Below the pieces are notes generated by a model. The model saw only the letters and a program-made list of their open reading frames with translations. It did not search any database and was not told the DNA's origin. Positions 59,531 to 64,000 of a stretch of 64,000 nucleotides of DNA are shown here, piece by piece. This stretch comes from Saururus chinensis (lineage: Eukaryota; Streptophyta; Magnoliopsida; Piperales; Saururaceae). A program made the translations under genes and the position numbers. Position 1 is the first letter of the stretch. Each line of letters begins with the position of its first letter. Where the stretch lies: contig CP141142.1 of assembly GCA_035235625.1 (NCBI GenBank), forward strand, positions 22,330,995 to 22,394,994, written 5' to 3'.

Positions 59531-61424
59531 TCTTAGATTGTTCAAATGTATTTTTTTATCTTAGAGTAGAGGTGTGTTAATGTTAAATTGCAAACGATAA
59601 ATAGGTCAGTAGGTGCCAATCTAGTTTGGATATAATATTATAATGATACAATTTTCACCTCCTTAAGATTTGAATGTTTTTTTATGTTTGGCCAAGTTGC
59701 AGTTTGGTTTGGCCTGACACTACAATCCTATTGATAATGTCGGGCATACACTTTAGAGTCGTCGACTGCCCCAACCTAGCCCGCTAAACACGATTCTTCT
59801 TCGGGCCCGGCCCAACCCAACCTATTGCCACCTCTAAAGAAGTGCGAACTCACCAGAATAACTAACATCACATCTCATACCATGAACATGACCTAAAGCG
59901 AGAGGTGAGGATCAAAGTGAATCCTAACTACAAAAAACACGATAGTATAATGGAGTTTGCTCATAGAGACATAGTCATCGCCACCATGACGAGCATACTA
60001 CTTCCCTTTAAATTTCAAAATAAAAATGTACTAGTTGGGGATTAGAAACCAAATAATATTAGCTCTATTTTTCCTTAAGTGGGCCATAGGCAAAGGGGGT
60101 GAGGAGCGACCAATAGCTGACATAGTGGAGAGAAAAGAGGGCTTGAAAATAGAGGAAGGGGGTGGGCAAGGTCCAGTGAGAGAAAGGGAGGGTAGTTTAG
60201 GTATATAGTATATTTTTTAAACAGTTTATTATTGGTTATCAATGGGCACATTCCTTGTTCATAAGATGAAAATGTGTCTCAAACTTATTTTCACTCAAAA
60301 AACATTCTACCGAGCAGCTATTTGGATAACAATTTTGCAACCCGATTCCGCCAATTCTGTCTTGATTCTGGCTTTTTCTACCAAAATGGTGTTTGTATGC
60401 AGAAATTCCAAATAATCAAAATTTTTGTTGAATCAAATATTTTTGCCCATTATATTGAATCTTTTCCTTAGATTCAACCCATTCCGCCCAGTTGGAATAA
60501 TATCAGAGAGATTAAGTTTCCAATTTTACCTATCATTAATTGCCACAATAATTATAGTATAAAGATGTCAGGGACAAAATATATCTTATTAAAAATAAAT
60601 TATGGATACTGTAATCAATGTTTAGCCAAATGCCTTATAATTCCATCTGCCCTTTAATTTACCACCCAAACAGTATTCGGCTTGATTTTAGAATCTTAAA
60701 TTCTATCTCTCCTAAATAAATAATTTTATCTTGTTCAATTTAAGTGGTTAGGTAGTTTCACTATTTAATAAAAAATAAATTTTTTAAATAGAGTTATTAA
60801 TACGGAACAAAAGGAGTATTATCAAACTTCATTCTAATTTTAACCATTCCACCCAAATCGCTTCATCACAATTCTTTATTAAAAGTCTTACGCGCACGTA
60901 TCACGCCCCCTTGCAGGTAGGAATGGCAATCTGGAAAATTAGTTAAAAAGAAATGCTTATAAGATACGTGATTAATACCCCGTTGGAAGTGGCAATCCAG
61001 TCAAAGGAAGAAATAGTATTTTAAGAGGAAGCAGAAGTGGAGTCAAAGAAAAGGATTCGATGATGGGCTTTGACTCCGTTTCTCCACCGTCCGATGACAG
61101 ACATGGGGCCGAAAATCGGTGGTCAATTTTTGCCGTCAAACATCAGCGCGGCACATGATGACGTCTATGTGGGGTTAGGAAATAGTAGGCGGAGTATCTT
61201 ATTCACTTTAATTCCCACCACATATTAGACGTGTTTTCCTCGAATGGCCAAACCACCCTTAATTGAAAAGATAATTCAGTCACTTATTGCCTTGCATTTA
61301 GTGTTGGGTTGGTGATGGTAATGAACTTGTGGTGTCTTAAGGGGTTGTTTGGGTGTGAAATCTAAGAGACAATTTTGATTTTCCTTACTCTCACTAAATT
61401 GTGTTCAAAATATTTTTTTCATGA

Positions 61425-61690
61425 TCTATGATCCAATATTTAGGCAAATTTAAGCTATCACTTAGTTATGCTACAATGATCTGGTGTTTCACCCTAATCT
61501 CACTGATATGTGATAATTTTTTTTTTCATGATTTGTAGCCCAATGTTTAGGCGAATTTTATTTTTTATGATATGTGACCCAATGTTTAGGTGAATTTTTG
61601 TTTTCATGATCTATGCCCCAATGTTTGGGTGAATTTTTCAAGCCCACCCTCACTGTTTTGTGGCCAAATGTTTGGGCAAATTTATGCCCT
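61425..61690 (+). repeat. Imperfect tandem repeats (CCCAATGTTTAGG units)
   Basis: TGATCTATGATCCAATATTT, TGATTTGTAGCCCAATGTTT, TGATATGTGACCCAATGTTT and TGATCTATGCCCCAATGTTT occur in series, each followed by AGGNGAATTT or GGGTGAATTT. Confidence 0.75.
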
Positions 61691-62554
61691 CACTCAACCA
61701 TGTTGCAAGTATTCTGTGAAATTCCCTACCCTCACTAGTCTCCATTCAATTAATTTTTTTCATTCAGCTACTCAATTGCAACATTTTCTACTCCCTCAAT
61801 GCACATTCTTTGGTCGATTTGTGTTCATATTTTTTTATGGTTGCCTTCACTAATATGTGGTGTTCATATGTTTGTTTGTTTTTCAGGCCGACCCTCACTA
61901 ATTTGTGGCAACTTATCTAGTGAATTTGGGCCTCCCTTGAGCTATGCTGCAAGTATCTGACGAATTCCTTCATTCGCTAAAATGTGCTACATTTTTCCGG
62001 TTCTATTTCTAGCTAGCCAAACATATATCATCATCTCAAGGTAAATTTCATCCGCATAAGTTCCCATCTTTATATTTTTTGTGTTTGTGGGTACATTGAT
62101 TGATTGTGACAAAGCGATTGGACCATGAATGACTTCATATGCAATTAGAATGATTAAGTGGATGTGGATTGTTGATGTTAATATTCTATGTATGATGTGT
62201 TATGGTGCTTGTGGGTAAATTGATAATATTATGACGATGCCCCTAAGAACATGTATGGTTGTGTATGCAAGTATGAGAAGTGGAAGTTGATTGTTTAGTA
62301 ATTTTTTGTTTGTGTTATTATGTTTGTGGGTGCATTGAATAATTGTGACGATGCAATCAGAACATGAATGGTTGTGTATCGAATTAGAACGAGAAGTGGA
62401 TCATTGCCTTTTTATGTATTATTGTGTTTGTGGGTGTGTTGAATTATTGTGATGATGATTCTTGGATCATGATTGAATTTGTATGCAATTAGCATGATAA
62501 GTGGATCACAAATCCCAAGTTGTATTAGTGTGATTGAATTTTCATTTTACCAAA

Positions 62555-62660
62555 ATTGCTAGAACGTTTTATCAATAAAGGTAGAACATTATAGCAATAA
62601 TGTTAGAACACTTTACTAGTAATGCTAAAACATTTTAGCAATACTACTAAAACATTTTAG
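62555..62660 (+). repeat. Short tandem repeats (TTAGCAAT units)
   Basis: Four to five ~25-30-bp units read TAGAACATTATAGCAATAAT, TAGAACACTTTACTAGTAAT, TAAAACATTTTAGCAATACT and TAAAACATTTTAGCAATTAG. Confidence 0.75.
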
Positions 62661-62847
62661 CAATTAGAATGATAAGTGGATCATTGTAGCACATGTATGC
62701 ATTTGATTGATATGAATGTTACAAAATGATGCAAGTTGATAATGTGTGATTATTATCATGCACTTAAGAATTTTTTTTAGAATATAGTTGCACCATCTGC
62801 TTGAGTTTAATAGAAGGGTCGATTGGAACTAGCTGGAACATTATGCC

Positions 62848-63957
62848 TTTTTGAAGTGTTTGCTATCAATTAGGGCTACAAGAAGAATAACATACTTGAC
62901 AAGGAAGGGTGGGATCTAGTCATAGGGAAGTTGAGTGAAGAGAATAGAATCAATGTTGACTTTGCTTCATTGAAAAATCACTATGACAATGGGTGGAATT
63001 GTGGCAAGGATGGAATGTGCTCAAGGTTTACACTAGAGTTGGCTAGAACGAATACACCAACACTTTCATATGCCCCCCACACATGTGGATGAACTTCAGC
63101 AAGGTCATAATATGTGAACTCTATCCTTGTTTTCATTTATTTTATATGTATTTAATATAAACTATAATTCTAACATTGTTTGTCACTAACTCTTGTAGAG
63201 ACATAAAGATTACAAACGGTTCAAGAACTGGGGGTATGAAGTTGAGCCAAAGCTAACCTATATGCCATCTATGCAAACAACCATGCATCAAGCCGATGGA
63301 GGGATTCCAACATCTCTAATACTATTCCTCGGATTGATCCAAATGCAATCCCCCAGTCAACTCCAACTTCAACCCTCCATGCAACATGAGTTGCAAACCC
63401 CCAATCTCAACCAGATGCAAAATTGTTAGGATGTGAATACTCGATTGCAAAGGACTTGGAGGATGACACTTCGGCTCATGAGGGAGTGGGGACTTCTAAT
63501 GTTGTGCCACACATGGGTAGGTCACATCAGCCTACAGATCAACCCCAAGCATATGGTTCTACCATTCATGCGACTCATGCATGCCCGTCAAAACCTACTC
63601 TACCTCCCCCTAGGAGGGACAAGGTAGAGGGGTGCCAACTACAAGCCAATGGAATAAGTAGAGGAAACACTCATATTTAGAAGTTTCATCGGGTTGCAAG
63701 CTTTGTCTGAAGACATGATGGATAGGAATGATATCGTTCAAGGGACTAGGGATGAAGAGAGAGATGATTACATCAAGTGCATTGATTTGTTATATAAACT
63801 TCCAGATTATGAGATGGACAATGAATTGTACACTGGTAGTGCATCTTTCTTTCTAGACAAGAATGTTCATCGCTTGTTTCTCGCTATGGGACATGATAAG
63901 GCTTATGCAGAGATATGGCTTTGTGTGCACTATAGGGATCATGGACCAAAACATTAG
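62848..63957 (+). pseudogene. Myb/SANT-like DNA-binding protein gene, degenerate
   Basis: Exon-like text from 62,848 gives FEVFAIN-stop-GYKKNNILDKEGWDLVIGKL and LKNHYDNGWNCGKDG, the Myb/SANT-like domain found in plant L10-interacting proteins and in PIF/Harbinger companion proteins. A candidate intron runs 63,105-63,198 (CAAG|GTCATA to CTTGTAG). The next exon starts KDYKRFKNWGYEVEPKL. A Gln/Pro/Asn-rich middle part has frame breaks. The last frame, 63,694-63,957 (QALSEDMMDRNDIVQGTRDE, WLCVHYRDHGPKH), matches the C-terminal helix region in spirit. An in-frame TAG in the domain and further frame changes suggest a pseudogene. No Harbinger transposase or ends were seen, so its origin is open. Confidence 0.6.
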
Positions 63958-64000
63958 GTTATTCCTTGAGAAGTAGTTTACTTGATTTGTGGTGATTTGT

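Larger units (their letters stand above)
54079..59836 (+). mobile_element. Ac-type hAT element, decayed, interrupted by a solo LTR
   Basis: A perfect 8-bp target duplication AAGAAGTG (54,071-54,078 and 59,837-59,844) flanks inverted ends TAGGGGTGGTAATGGGTCGAG and, complemented, TAGAGGTGGCAATAGGTTGG. Both 8-bp duplication and such ends are hallmarks of hAT elements. Removing the 3.46-kb solo LTR leaves about 2.3 kb. Inside are pieces of a BED-finger transposase and a hAT C-terminal dimerisation region. Subterminal GGGCCC/GGCCCA-rich text (54,170-54,240 and 59,800) is also typical. Confidence 0.92.
59845..62847. other. Long spacer without a supported gene
   Basis: No coding region with a recognisable domain was seen. 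61,425-61,690 contains four to five imperfect ~45-55-bp repeats built on CATGATCTATGNCCCAATGTTTAGGNGAATTT. 62,555-62,660 holds ~30-bp repeats with AACATTTTAGCAATA. 60,805-60,822 resembles a Stowaway end. The 87-codon frame at 61,590-61,853 falls in the repeats and is not called. Confidence 0.45.

Noticed and set aside
1-64000. CRISPR array, tRNA, rRNA or organelle insertion
   Set aside because: No spaced direct repeats of CRISPR type, no cloverleaf with A and B boxes, and no recognisable organelle gene was seen; the tandem repeats found are contiguous.

Overview
This window is nuclear DNA of a flowering plant, most likely a eudicot. The evidence is AT-rich spacer with introns, Athila-type Ty3/gypsy elements primed by tRNA-Asp, a MuDR-type element, an Ac-type hAT element, several MITEs and one intron-containing receptor-like cytoplasmic kinase gene. 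I saw no bacterial-style operon, CRISPR array, rRNA or tRNA gene. Most of the window is layered transposable elements. Exact target-site duplications (TSDs) and terminal repeats can be read at many of the junctions.

Left third (1-29,680): three decayed Athila-like elements, all on the + strand. Element A enters from the left edge. Its gag is split by a 2.7-kb solo LTR (51-2781), and it ends in a 3' LTR starting at 9304. Element C begins at 11,015 (LTR, tRNA-Asp primer site, start of gag) and is interrupted by element B (13,201-23,347; TSD GTTAC). The rest of C's gag-pol resumes at 23,353 and runs to 28,490. B in turn carries a solo LTR (20,388-21,721) in its 3' non-coding region. None of the three could encode a full polyprotein: each has in-frame stops and frameshifts, B has lost the front of its reverse transcriptase, A and C have lost integrase segments, and catalytic residues are altered.

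Middle (29,681-36,839): decayed spacer with a short block also found inside element A, a minus-strand copia-type gag remnant, small tandem duplications, and CT-rich then GA-rich simple-sequence tracts.

36,840-43,788: a complete Mutator-like element with a perfect 9-bp TSD (TTATATAAT) and long terminal inverted repeats built from arrays of a TTTCGTCGTTC-type palindrome. Its three-exon transposase (about 890 aa) reads without a stop. Downstream on the same strand lies a decayed plant-mobile-domain (PMD) gene.

45,520-52,300: the only clear host gene, on the minus strand, encoding a 542-aa RLCK-VII-like protein. It has a Met-Gly-Cys N-terminus, and its HRD and DFG catalytic aspartates are replaced, so it is a predicted pseudokinase. 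A MITE sits in its large third intron.

Right part (52,300-64,000): small MITEs, one of them split by a later insertion; a decayed hAT element (54,079-59,836; TSD AAGAAGTG) carrying a 3.46-kb solo LTR (TSD TATAT); long spacer with tandem repeats; and a degenerate Myb/SANT-like gene reaching 63,957. The most unusual non-coding signal is a shared arrangement of paired palindromes (palindrome, short spacer ending AGGGC, palindrome) in two otherwise different solo LTRs.
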